From assembly GCA_026261815.1 (NCBI GenBank), contig JAMPIT010000682.1:1994001-2058000 (forward strand): a stretch of 64,000 bases of DNA. The letters are read 5' to 3'. Shown here piece after piece: positions 36,276 to 48,739 of the stretch. The DNA comes from Monarcha castaneiventris obscurior (Eukaryota; Chordata; Aves; Passeriformes; Monarchidae). Numbering within the stretch: position 1 is the stretch's first letter; every line of letters starts with the position of its first letter. The translations under genes and the position numbers were made by a program. The notes under the pieces were generated by a model. It did not search any database and was not told the DNA's origin. It saw only the letters and a list, made by a program, of their open reading frames with translations.

Positions 36276-39134
36276 GATACTGGCCTTAGGATATCTCGAA
36301 GGGCCATGGAGTTTTTTTACCTCATTTCTTACAGAAGAAAACTTGTGTGCTGTCTGTCTGTCAGCCCCACCTAATTGCTTTTGAATCAGTCAATCGATTT
36401 CAATCACATTGTCAGGGGGAGGGGTAAAGGTTTTGCAGATATTACATTCTCTCACGTTTAAAGAAAATAGGTCACAAGGCAAAAGACATACCCAGATGCG
36501 TGCCCCTACAAGGAAAAATTGCAGGTTGATAAGACAATCCACATGGATGAGAAAAATAAGGAAGCAGTTTTCATCAGTTTTGCAGAGTGCGGCACTATTT
36601 GTTTTAAAAAATTCAGATTCCCTCCAAAGGGTCTCAAAAAATTAACTCAGGTGTTAAACCCACCTTCTTTGAGCCCGTCTTAGTCACCTTTCCCAGCCCA
36701 CTGTCAAAACTGGCAAAGTTTGCTGGTTTTCGTACAGTAATTGCAAGCCCTTTTTTTTCTTAACCTGTACTGCAACGATGATAGCTCGTGGCTGTGGTTA
36801 CTGAGAGCCCCAGACAAATTCCCTTCTCCAAACATCTCGCTGCTGACGGGTGAGCTTTGCACTGGAGCACAGATAGGAGCTATGAATCAACATCTGTGCT
36901 GTTGCATAAGACGTGGCAATGGCAATCTCTATCTCACGAGACCCTTGCTGTTTACTGAGGAATGGGTTGAGATCTAGGTCTGGAGTTCCCTTGGGTAACA
37001 ATCTGCAACTGGGGAAACTCCTCAGGCTGTGATTTGCTCTGAAAAAACCTTTTTTTTCACTCTGTCAGCCAAACCTTGACGAGAAGAGAAAAACAGCACA
37101 AAAGGTGTTGAAGAGACAGAAGGTGTCAGAAAACAGTGATCTGACAGCTCTTGCCTTGTGGGCAACTGTGCTGACACAGGGCTTTCTTCTCTTATCAAGG
37201 TGTTTTGTAGTTTTGTCTCATTCTGTGTGTCCAGTAGCCTTCCCTACTTAACTCCCCTAAAGGCTGATTAAAATGCAACCTCCTTCCACTGCTCCTGTGT
37301 CTCCTTTTTCCGACTCCCATCCTTCTCTCTTCGTACAGTCTGGGATTTCTTATGGCTCTGAACAATTTTCACTGCAGGCCTGCCCCCAACTCTGGTGTCC
37401 TTCCTGGTGGAAACAATGACCTCACACTTGCAGCTCCAGTTTGGGAATCACAAAAACCGGTTTCCACTCCCAGCAGAGCACAGGGAGGGGCTCAAGGTGA
37501 TACCACAAATACTGGGGCAGCACCAGAGCAAGGGCAACACCTGGGGACATCTGTGGAACTCTGAGTGGAGCTTAAGGAGTGAGACCTGAGGAATAGCTTG
37601 GGTGATGCTTTCGGAGGTGCTGCTGTTGCATGTTCCTCCTCCGCAGTCATTGAAACTGGAGCTTCCCCCCACCTCCCCGCAGTCTGACTTCCTCTATATT
37701 TAGCTACCCTACCTACTTACTTAACAAGGAACAATAATTTCTCATTTATTAAAATTCAGGCATGTTAGACACAAGGAAACACATAGAGCAATTAGTCCTT
37801 GTAAAGGCAGTGCTGTCTCCCAGGGTGCTTTTGCAAAAGCGTCTCACAAACCAAGTCTTGCCTTTAGCAAAGTTTCCAAAGTTGTTGCAGGTGCAAAGTT
37901 CTGCCTTTGACCCATCAGAAGGCAGGAGCCTGAAGAGATAATCCAGATTATCAGATCCACAAGAAGACAAATTAATACCTATAACTGCTACCCAACTACC
38001 AATACACAGCTCTCAGACACGCATGTTAAAACAATCAGCTAATTAGGAAATGGATTTTCTGTCTCAAGCACACTCAGGCAGCTTCAAAGTGTAGTAGTAA
38101 AATGTTAGCAACTAAAGAACCTGCAAGACTCATTTCAGCAAGCATTTTTTAAAACAGAACCTGTATTATAATCAAAAGGAGTGATACACTTATTTGATCT
38201 ATTTTAAGAACCAAGCCAGCTCAAGGTCAATTGCTGATCAAGAACAATGGAGGAAAACTAGGTGAGATAATTTTAAAGACGTTTGAATTAAGACACAGAT
38301 CCAACCTGTTTGAAAGGTAATTTATAAGAAATTATCTCAATTTACATAATTCAAGTGTTTTTTACCCTGGTACCTCAAGGAGGTTCATCTACATATGAAT
38401 TAGAAGATATTGTTACACATTATTTCTCCCCGAAACTCCCCAAATCAGAACTCACACATGGAAAACATGTGCTGTGGAAGAATGATCTAGCAGACAGGAA
38501 ACTTCTGCTTCCAAGGCAGTAGCTTAGTGTTTCAGGCAGTACAGTCTCCAAAATGGCACTGGTTATCCCAAGCAGCAACTGAAATTCCTTTAGAGAGGAA
38601 TTAGGGCAGCCCAACACATTCTGGACTAGCTGAGCTCCTCTGGTTAATAACCAAAAGCCACCTGCAGAACCTCAGTAAGCACCCTTTTGTCCTCCTTTAA
38701 CAAGCACACTCTCTCACGTATAGAATAGCAAGTTTCGCTGAAGACAGCCACAGCTGTCTTCCCTTTCCCTGCAAATGAAAGGGTCTGCACTCCTGCTACA
38801 AAATGGTTATCAAATGCAGTGTCAAAGCAAGTGTTTCCCCTCCATTGTAAGAGGCAAGCTGAATACTTTCAGCACAGCTTTCAGTGTCTTCAGACCCAAC
38901 TGCAGCTGCACACACTCCAAACATTCTGCTGGCGGCTTCCTGTTTGCATTCCTGGGCTGGGGAGAAGGAGGACATTTCTTTCCAAGTCTGCTGCCTGCTC
39001 CTGGTTTTCCAGCTCTCTCTGCCTTTTCTGCTTCTCTCTTTGTTCTTCCTTTAGGAAATCTTTGAGATTCATGAGCATAACAAGAATCCCTTCCCTCTGA
39101 ACTGTGCTCTTAAATTGGCTGGTTGTTTCAGAAA
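36276..39134. other. Unique non-coding sequence
   Basis: No gene was recognised. Open frames are short and overlapping. No large repeat was seen. Confidence 0.5.
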
Positions 39135-39168
39135 GGGGCAGGGGGTGAGGGGGGTGAAGGGGGAGGGG
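39135..39168 (+). other. G-quadruplex motif with five long G tracts
   Basis: The G tracts are 4, 5, 6, 5 and 4 long, separated by loops CA, TGA, TGAA and A. This exceeds the usual G3+/N1-7 definition and predicts a very stable four-tetrad quadruplex on the + strand. The complementary strand would have i-motif potential. No promoter or exon was recognised nearby, so a regulatory role is unproven. Confidence 0.85.
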
Positions 39169-42100
39169 AACCCCAACAAAAAACCCAGCCACTGGGGCCG
39201 TGACAGTCTTCATTTACACTCACAGCACTCTGGTGCTGGAGTGAACCTCTGTGAGTGTGTGTGTGTCTTGCACTGAAACCAGCAAGCCCAGTCCCGTCCC
39301 AAGGGCACAGGTGCCAGCAAAGGCAGGGTTTGCACTCACCACTGCCGAGCCCACTCTTTCTGGGGCTTTATGCCCTCACCCTGCCGTTCAGGAGACCACA
39401 CTCTGCCCTCCAGGAGGGCTTGCTGGGAGTCAGACATGCACATCTGAGGTCCAAATTAATGTCTGAATCAGTGCATGTGAATCAAGGATGCGGTATTGGG
39501 ACTGACAGGCCCTGACCATCATTTCAACTCTCACTGCAGCTATGAATACTGATGCTTCTTCCTTGTCGTAATTTTCCTTGCCCATTTCTGCAACCAGGAG
39601 GGAGCATCTCCTTTTCTCCTATCTCTTGTTCTTTCCTATTCAGGGATTCCTTTTTTTTTTTGGCTGCATCTCCACTAGCATTACTGTTCAATGTTTAAAG
39701 CTTGTATCCGCTTTAAAATGAGAAAAGAACTTCAATCATTTTGTGAAAAGCTCAAGTTTCATGTTTGCCAATGATGCTGCAGGCAGATCTCAACCTGTGG
39801 GTTAATGTTTCTTTTATACAGTGAAGACACCTGATTTCTGTCAGTCCTTGGCTTAAAAATGCACCATCAGCCACAGCTTCCTAAATAACCATATCAAATA
39901 GACAGAGAAAAGCAACCAAAATGGTAATCAGATTCCACTGAAGAGACACCAGCGCAACACCTGCTGTCCCTGTCCTGCTTGCAGGAAAAGGACTTCTGCT
40001 GTGCAAAGAACTCTCTGGAGTATGTGGGGCAGATAGAATTACGGCAATTAGAGGATTTTGTTTCAGCTGATGCTTGGGAAAAGGTTTGACCCAGAGAAGC
40101 TCTTTCAGAAGGTGTGGAGGCTGGGGGTGAAGGCTGACTTGTATGGCTCTGGTTGCATTGCAGGATTACACTTCAACGACATGAAGCGGTGGTATCTGAC
40201 TACCACATAAATGGGTGCACAAGTTCTCAGAGGTGGTCCTGCATGCAGAGGAACACAAGCACACAGACTCTGACAGCTCCAAATGCTCTCTGTTGCTGGT
40301 CTGTAACAGAAGTTGTTGTGTCCTCTGCACCTTGGGAAAATAACATATTTGTGTAACTGCTGGCAAGCTTTGCCAAAGCAGCTGCCATAGGCTCCATGTC
40401 AAAGCACCAGGGGAGCGCCTAATCCCCTTAGAAATTCAAAGGCATGTGAAACATTCTGTCATTACACTGTCTCTCTTCTACTCATCTCTCACTCTTTGAC
40501 TCTTCTGCATCCAGTTCCAGCTTCAGACAAGGGGAGTGTAGTTCAGTGGCAGCGTGATAAAATCACATTGTCTCCAAAAAAAAAAGAAGAGAAAGGCTAC
40601 TGTCAACAACTGGCTTTAATTGGATGGATGGGTCAAAGAGACAGTCTTTTCCCACTGCAGAGGGCTGGGACATGGGGCAAAGGAGCACAAGGGAAGTCAG
40701 GCAGTCCCTACCCCTACCATGAGCAAGTAATGCTGTACATGTGCCACGTGTTACAAGGGAGGTCAGCTGAGAGAGTTGCAGCAAGATCTTCTGACTTTGA
40801 AAAGGTGCGGCCAGAACTCCAGGATCTTCATACACTTGTCCAGCCACCACTAGAGTCAGCAGACTCACAGGTTTGTGCTGACAGATGCTTCAGTCTGCAG
40901 GGTTTTTTGAGACTTCAGTGAATTTGAAATAATTGAATCCAAGTAAACAACAACAACAACAAAAACAACAGTTTTTTCACATGGGGAAAAAACAAAATCT
41001 TCCCATGATGCCAGGCTGATGAAGCATCATCATTTTTTCTCTGTTTTGGCAAGTCAAACCTTTTGCAAGACAGATGGCTTCCTCTGGTGGAAAGTTTGGC
41101 CTATATTTAGGGGTGTCCTGCTAAACCAGGAGCAATGCTGAACCCCAGGTTTTCACCACCAGCATTGCACGTGGACAGTTTTTGGTGTGCCAGAAGAAAG
41201 CTAAACTCGATTCCGTGAGTTGGGAGTAAGGTGAACACTGATCTGCTTCTGCAATCATGGTTCAGAGACAGCAATCTGATTTCCTGATGCTTTTGCATTT
41301 TGGAGGCAGTGAAGTGAGGCCCTCTGACAAAAATATCACCCAGTGTGTTTTTATTACCACAAAATCCATGCCTTTGCCACTTGTCCACATACCACTCTTT
41401 AATGCAAACCTCATGTCATCCTGCTCTTTTCAGGTCCTGATTAACTCTAAAATGCCCAGATTTGCAGAGCCAGTGGAGAAACAGATCCCTTCCAGTCAAG
41501 AATGTAGAAGGGGAGGGGAGAAGGGGGAGAGAAAGAGAGAGGAAGAAAGACCTCAAATTGCTTAAAGCTTGGAACTGATAAAATTAAAAGCAAAAATATA
41601 GAAAGAATTGTGCTCTATTTGATGTCTTCTGTGCATACAGATGAAACATCACTTGATATTATAAAGTGTGTCATATGAGAAGATATGAAGTACAGAATCA
41701 GTCTGTCAGTTCCCTATTGTTCTGGGCAGCCAATGGTGTCAGTAGCAAGTTTTAAAAAATTATTTTTCTACTGTCTGGAGGATGGACAAACAAGGTTTCT
41801 GCTGCCCCTTGTGTTTACTGGGTGAACACTGACAAATGCAGTTGACTCGTATTAATTTTAAATCACTGCTCGATCACACAACCTCCCAGGAAAGAGTTTG
41901 GAGGGTTTTTTTAAGAAACAGTAATCAGAAGAGTCTTTTTTCAGCTTATTCGAAAGCCACACAAGACAAAGTCTTTTCTTAAACAAAAGATCACAAGACT
42001 GAGAATTGAGAAAGTTCATTCCGTGGGACTCAAATGAATCACATTTTTACCTTTTTTATGGCAAAGATCCATAAACAGAGGAAATTTTTCCCGAAAAGTC

Positions 42101-44229
42101 TGTGCAGACCCATCTATTATCAAATGTTTGGCATGATAAAAATCTGGAGGTCTGCCATTAAGTTGCAATAAGTTTAGCAAGTAACGCTGATAGGATTTGA
42201 GCATTAACTCACCAATGGAGAATGCCAGTGCATTCGTAGGTTCATCAGTGTAATGGATTCTGGCATTCCCCTCTTACCATCTTTACAAATGTCACTTTCA
42301 TTCTATTGTAAATTAACCCCAATTTCTTCCAAAGCTCCAAAATAAGGCTTGCTTGCAAGCAACCATCCCCATCTACCTTGCTACGAACTATATTACAGCA
42401 GGAAACATGTACAAATAATATCTATAAAAATCATTAAAGATATAAATTGGAAATTTCCTAATGAATTCACAGATTTGATGAGGTGTTACCTTAGACTTTA
42501 TTTTCTGCCAGTGGGAAAGAGCCACAGAAAGCACAAAGTGTCCCAAGTGAAAGGCAGCAAAGATCCTCAGTTATTGATCTAGTTTACACAATGTGTTGGA
42601 GCTCAATCTGATGTAAATCAGAAAAGGGGCTCTTAATGTGAAAGATGCAAAACCAGTGCACACCACCCATGGATCTGCCCTTAACCCTGCCCACTTAATA
42701 TTGGAGGATTTTATTGCTTGCTAGAGTGTAGTCTCCCATCCCTTTATCAATTATTCATTCTGGACAGCAACCTTCCCATGCAGTAGCAAGAAAATCTCTA
42801 GGTTAGATCTAATTTACTCTTTTAACCAGTTTACTCCAGTATCAAGTATTTAAATTGGCCTCACTGTGCCTTCATACGTTACAGCCATATATCAAAGCAA
42901 TTTGTGCAAATGCCAGCTGAGCAGCCAGCTACATGTATCATGTATTCTGAGATTACACAGTTCCAAATGCCTTTGTAAAGCAAACCTTTCATGAATAAAT
43001 CAGGAAATACCCTGATGCATGCTTTATGTAGAGCAAGGTATTCTATTTAGGTCACAGGAAGGTTCTGCCAGGTTTGCTAAAATGAACAAATCCCCAGTGT
43101 GTACTCTCACTCCAACACATTTCATAACACAAGCAAACATCTCCCACTCAGTCACGCCGTACATTTGTGACTGCTGATGACCCTGCACTTGCTAAGGATT
43201 GGCTTGATCACTTCAAACTCAAAATCACTTGCAAGGCAGAAGGAAAGCTGCTCTGGTGGCTCCTCTGTCTCAAGCAAGGATTGACAGTCATGAAAAGAGT
43301 ATTTCCGAATGAAAGCCCTGCCTCTTCCCTGCAGGAAGGAACCTAGAACGTGCACCTTTCCCAGAGGTCTGAGGGAGGAGCAGGCAGCACACAGGTCAAG
43401 GAGGACAACACGTGATGCAAACGTCTCAGTGCTGTTCATGGTTCTCATCCAAGGACATGACAGAAGTACAGAATCAGATGAGGATCAGCACACTGAGTGC
43501 CGAGTACAACATCAAAACCAGGCTATGCAGTCATCCATTTCCTCTGCCTTGAATTCAAGATGCTATTGTTGGTCTGATCACTCTTCCTGCAGCGGAAATG
43601 TCTATGATAAAGTTCCAAGCATAAGGGATTCCAAATTTCCAGACAGGCTGAAATGATAAGTTATCTAGAGCAGAGGAACGAGAAGCTAAATGCAAGCTTG
43701 CTTTCCCTTTGAAAGGTCTGGCAGGAGACAGGGAAAACAGTAAAAAAAAAAAAAAAGGTACACGAAAAAATGTTAGCAAAGTTGAGGGGAAATAAATCAC
43801 ATCCTACCAAAAATACCAAACACAGAAGTTTTGTTTCTTCAAAGACATGGTTTGAGAGTAAGAAAACAGACTCTCATGTCAATAGATTGAAGGGTTTCCA
43901 CAGAGCATCAGTGCTTGTTGAAACATTTGCAACCACCAGTGAAACTTGCTCGACTGGATGAGGACAAAGACTGGCTCTCTGCATGACACTGCTCCCACCT
44001 CTCTCTCCTACCTCAGCTACTGCCCACGTGGCTTGTGAGGCCACCCAGACACATCTCAACGTGCCACCCCCTTCTTCTGGCTTCACCCTTTGTGACTGTT
44101 CCCCTTCCCCTCTTTCCCTTTCCCTTCCTTCCCACTGCTCTCCACCACACCCCTGATCACACAGCGCTGGCAGCCCACCCAACAATCCCACCCCTCTGCA
44201 CTGCTGGTGGAGTGAGCAGCAGCAGGGTG
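39169..44229. other. Unique non-coding sequence, no gene recognised
   Basis: The region holds a short GT tract (39251-39265), a T-run near 39651-39661, a CAA-rich patch (about 40948-40970), a GA-rich tract (41507-41547) and an A-run (43741-43756). A minus-strand frame open from about 42267 down to 42016 (about 80 codons, no stop) reads protein-like but has a stop just upstream and no splice acceptor. It is not called a gene. Confidence 0.5.
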
Positions 44230-44231
44230 GG

Positions 44232-44335
44232 ACTGCAAGGACCCTGAGGGAAGTGAGGTGCTTCTCTGTGCCTCAGTTTCCTCCCTGTAAAACACAAGTC
44301 ATCCTCACTGCCTCCTTAAAGCACATCAAAGTCTT
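44232..44335 (+). mobile_element. MIR-like core-SINE remnant, sense
   Basis: The segment 'gcttctctgtgcctcagtttcctccctgtaaaac' matches the MIR core ('..cttaacctctctgtgcctcagtttcctcatctgtaaaatg'), followed by the more variable 'ctcactgcctcc'. This is the closest MIR match in the window. It is short and without promoter boxes. Confidence 0.7.
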
Positions 44336-47300
44336 CTGGTGAAAGAGGTCACTCAGCACTCAAGCATCTCCCCCAGCCCCCTTGGAGTGCTTTTCCCTCT
44401 TCAGGTCCCCATCAAGGCTCTCCTCTCCCCCCAGAAAGGATTTTGCTCTTTGGCAAGCAGCTGTCTTATTGAGTCAGTTGACCTGATTATTAGAGTCCAG
44501 CCCTGAAAGAAGGTACTGGAGTAACACAGGCTGCTTTGTGTGAGTCCAGTACTCTGCTTTCAGCATTATTTGCCAAAGCTCTCTGGTTGTTTGGAAATTT
44601 GTTGGCCTGTCTACGTAAGAAGCATTGAAATAGATTAGTTGCTAAAACAGCCCGGTGGCCTGGGGAACATCTCCCTTCCACTAATGGGAAAACTTCAACC
44701 AGTGACACTTAGAGCAGAGCATAAATAAGTCCAGGACACTTTCTTAACTGTTCCAGGCTCTTTTTGGATCACAGTGGAGAACAGTAACAGAAATCTTCTC
44801 TCTCTCTCTGTACCACTAATGTCTATTTCATACCTTTCATGCTTTTCCTTGATGTAAATTCAACCTGTACCAACTCATCAGAACTGAAGAACAAATGAAA
44901 GCAAGGGAGAGCAGACACAGTGAAAAAAAGTAAACCCCAAGGATATTAAGAAAGAAGACTCCAAGAGGGAAGATGTGAAATCTGAGGCTGTTAAAAACAA
45001 ACCAAGACAAAAAGTTTAACAAAATGGATACAATTAGCTGGACAGTGCCAACCTAGCTACAGTTACGATATTAAAATCAGTTTACTTATGTCTTTTTTTC
45101 CCTCAGAACCAATGGGAGGTTCCCATCCCACTCCAAGACATTTAGTTTTGCACATTGTAAGCAATGCAAGACACAGAGATCATGGGAGGAGAAAGAGTTC
45201 TTGCAGAATCCTTGTTTTTCTTTTTAATTAACACATTTTAGGGTCTTTTTATTTGCCTTTCTCTGTCTCCAGAGCATACTTGGGGAATGTTTCCCAGCCT
45301 CCCTGTTACAGAAGGTGCTAAAAACTTGCCTGTTTCAAAATGCAAGCCAAGATGCTCAGGTTTCCAGGAAGTGGACCTTGACAAGAAACACCAAATATCA
45401 GGAGACTCACGATAAAATCACTAGTGCCAACAAAGCTGCGTGTTAGGATTTTTTAAAATTAATATTACCTCGGGGATTAGCAAGTGGTCCCAAAGCTGTG
45501 CACACTGAGACTGAAGAACACTCTCAGCACATTAATCTTCTCAGTAATAATTAGCAATCTGTGTTCTGGTGGGGCCTCTAGGACCCAGGCAGCATTGAGG
45601 TCCTGCTGTTCTGGGGCAGGGTGTGCACACAGTAGGGACATCGGGCTGGCTCTCCATAAACGAGGCAGATCAGGAGTCAGGAGGGAAACCAGAGGCACAC
45701 ACAGAGCTGAACTCCTTCCCAGGGCTCATACAGCAGGTCTGTGTTCCAGTCTCACGGAGACCAAAAATAAATATATACAGCTCTTCAGGCTGGCTGAGGA
45801 TTTTAATTACTGTAAAACTAAGCTAAGATAAAAGGAATATAGGCTGAGTGTGTATATTCTTTGCAGATAAGTTGAACACCAGCTGAGATGAGGAACAGAA
45901 TTCCCTCGGGAGTGATTTCTTGTTAATTGTACAACTCCGGGCGCTTTCTTGGAAGTCCTTATAAACTGCAGGCTTGACTTGTTGCAGGAGGGCCACACCT
46001 TCTTCTGAAGCACCACGAGCTGCTGCAGGCTGCAACAAGGGGGTATTGTCTATCCCTTGGCACTCCATAAAGATGTCAAAATGCGAGTGGGAAGCTGTGT
46101 GGTGCAAGATCTCTCTGCTGCAGCAAGATGTGAGCTCTGCTTGGCTAGCAGGCCCAAGTAGCAGTGCTTCAGATCCTTCTCTTATTTCACACAGATGTAA
46201 TCCCCCCTTTTGTAGTCCTGCCTGTGAGCTGCATGAGAGTGGGTGAAGGCTGTGCAGATGATGCTAGTCAAGGAATAGTTGAACAATATGTCAACAGATG
46301 ATGCCACGCACATTTTAAATAAATTTATCTCTGAATGTTTAAATAGCACATGGTGTCACATTCACACAGAGCTACACCTTCTTAGCAGGGCTGATAACAC
46401 AGTCCCTTTTCCTAGGAGAAGATAAAAATCAGTGTATTTGGAAACACTGTTCTGCACTTCGTTAATATTCACTCCTGCTCAAACTTTTGAAAAAATTGGA
46501 CGGGACCAGTCATTCCTACATAATTGTGTCAGACTTTAAAGGAACTGTTGGGAATTGCCTCTTTCAATTTTTTCAAGCCTTTGCCAAGGTACCTTCTGCC
46601 TACAGCTCACCTGTGTTGGCCTGGCTGCTTATTTGCACTGTGCATCCCTAGCTGTGAACTTCCAGTCCAATGGCAGAAGTGAAAACCTCTCCTTGTTCCC
46701 AAGCACTCCTCTTGAACAACTCCACCAGAAAAGTCCCCCTCTCCGGCCTGACTGGACAGAAATATGTGAAGGGTACCCCAGCTGGGAGTCATTCCTTGCT
46801 GACATAGGAGCATTCAGCCAACAGTCAAGTCTGATTCTTGAAGGGCATAAATCTTCCCCCCAGCTGTCCTGAAGTCAGCACTGCTCCAGTTAAGGCTGGT
46901 TGAGATCCTTGTCTGTTTTCCAGTGACCTGTCCCTCACGTGCACTGTACTGCTGTGGCCCAGGATGCTGTGGAAGCTGGGTGAGCCACAGGGCTGTGCCC
47001 TGCTTCATCCTGCACAAGGAAGCAGCAGGTGTGGGCATCCTTGTCCCACAGCAAGGCCAAAGCAAACATCAGTGCAAACTGGACAACAAATTGCTTGCTT
47101 GCATGACCAGATGTTTAGCAAATGTAAAAATTCTCCACCAGCTTCTGTGGAGCTATTCTGATGTACATCAGTCGAGGGCATGAGCCATAAAAACCCTCCT
47201 GCTAAGTACATATTATTCTATTCCTACCAGGTCCAAATTCAGATTAAACCAGGATCATCAGGATCTTTGGTGGTCCAAATCCATACCACTACACTTGAAA

Positions 47301-48324
47301 AATGTTTGTCCCCTGGTCTTTCTGAAAGAAATGTAAATGATAAAGTATCTTGCCTTCATGGTTTGACATCCAGGGTTGGGGGCAAAATGTTTTGAACAGG
47401 CACCTTCTGCAGAGTGAAGAGGGAGAGATGCAAGCAAAAAAACTCACTGCAGAGCACAAACAAGCAGAAGTACATTCCATGTGTTTTTATGCTTTTTTAA
47501 AAGCCACTTGTCCTAAAATACATGCCCATTCTCCTGTAATACACACACAAACTACTCTTTTTTACAAACCTGCTGGGTGTCCAGTAGGTACAAAAGTTAT
47601 GACTTGTATATATTTGTCTTTCTGGAACTGCAGTCCACACACCTACTCTGTCCTATCGGGGGGGTTGGGTGGCACCCTATTTATAAATGGGATATTTAAT
47701 AATTGCAAATGTTACTGTTAGAGAAGCACAAGGATGCTGTAGGAATGGCAAAGAAGCTTTCTCAGCATCCTTGGGAGCTGCTGCCTGTGAAGGACCTCCT
47801 TCACTTCAATGTTGATCTACCACCCTGCATGGACAGGATAGAGCTCCTGAGTGCCACAGAGAGCAAATACCCTTTCCTGCCCCCCAAGGCTGGCTTTCTG
47901 GAGAGCTGAGGGTTGGTTTTCCACGAGAAAATGCAGTAGCTGGACACAGCCATTTTCAGCAGCCAGGGCTGGCCTGGCTATGCCTGCCCCAGGGTGCGTG
48001 TGAGTAAATTCTCACATGTACTCCTGTGCCTCTCATCTGACACAAAACCACTGGCTCCAGTGGGCACCAATCAGTCCCAGCATGAGCCAGATGACAGCCT
48101 TCCTGCCTTCACTTCTTTCTTCCTTCCTTCATGTGCCACGGTCAGCAGGAGTGAGGAGCAGAGCTCTAAACATCCCCGTGGGGCTCCTGGTGCACCTTTT
48201 TGCTTCAAAAGAGGAGATCTAGATGTTTTGGGCAGATTGTTTCACTTCAGGCAGGAATAGCAGAAGAAGGGCTTTCTGGGAATAAAACTGAAACTTTGGC
48301 TTGCTCAAACCAGTTCCTCAAATT
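44336..48324. other. Unique non-coding sequence
   Basis: No gene was recognised. A G-run interrupts near 47659-47665. Overlapping frames on both strands around 45974-46246 and 46923-47211 have no family motifs. Confidence 0.5.
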
Positions 48325-48636
48325 TTATTTTTCCTTTGGCTGACAGTACCTGCAGTGGAAAGTGTCAAGTACCCCTAACAAGCGATTAAGATGGGCAATC
48401 CTGAACTCCACAAACAGGCTGCCTAACAAGTCTTTCCCATCAACACAGACTACAGAATCAGCATTCAAATGACCAGGAAAGCTGAATCTATTGACATCTG
48501 GCTCCTGTTTCAGCACATTAATTATCCTCTTGGGTTCTCCCATCTTCATCTGCTTCCACACAGATGCCATCTCATCATTTATCTGCTCCAACATTTTCTC
48601 CCCACTCTGAACAATTGAACTCTTTTCTTCTTGCAT
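48325..48636 (-). pseudogene. Unidentified protein-like open frame, possible exon relic (speculative)
   Basis: A 103-codon minus-strand frame has an unusually protein-like composition, with an amphipathic Glu/Lys-rich start (around residues 10-45) and then a mixed hydrophobic part. Just upstream in another frame, about 40 codons (around 48610-48730) are also protein-like (Asp/Glu-rich then Lys-rich). They are preceded by a plausible acceptor, 'tattcttcattatcag', on the minus strand. Joining the two would need a frame change, so if genuine it is a damaged exon. 'ctgcag|gtactg' near its end could be a donor. I do not recognise the family. Frames of this length occur by chance elsewhere in the window, so confidence is low. 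Confidence 0.15.
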
Positions 48637-48739
48637 GGCATTCCTGCTCCAGCAGATGCATTAACACTGCCAAACAACCCTTCCCTATCACTGTCTGTAT
48701 CAGCAATGTCTTGAGTGTGCACCGAGCTGATAATGAAGA

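Noticed and set aside
42016..42267. Minus-strand frame of about 80 codons with plausible amino-acid composition
   Set aside because: Bounded by a stop just upstream, with no pyrimidine-rich acceptor. No family is recognised and the length is at chance level.
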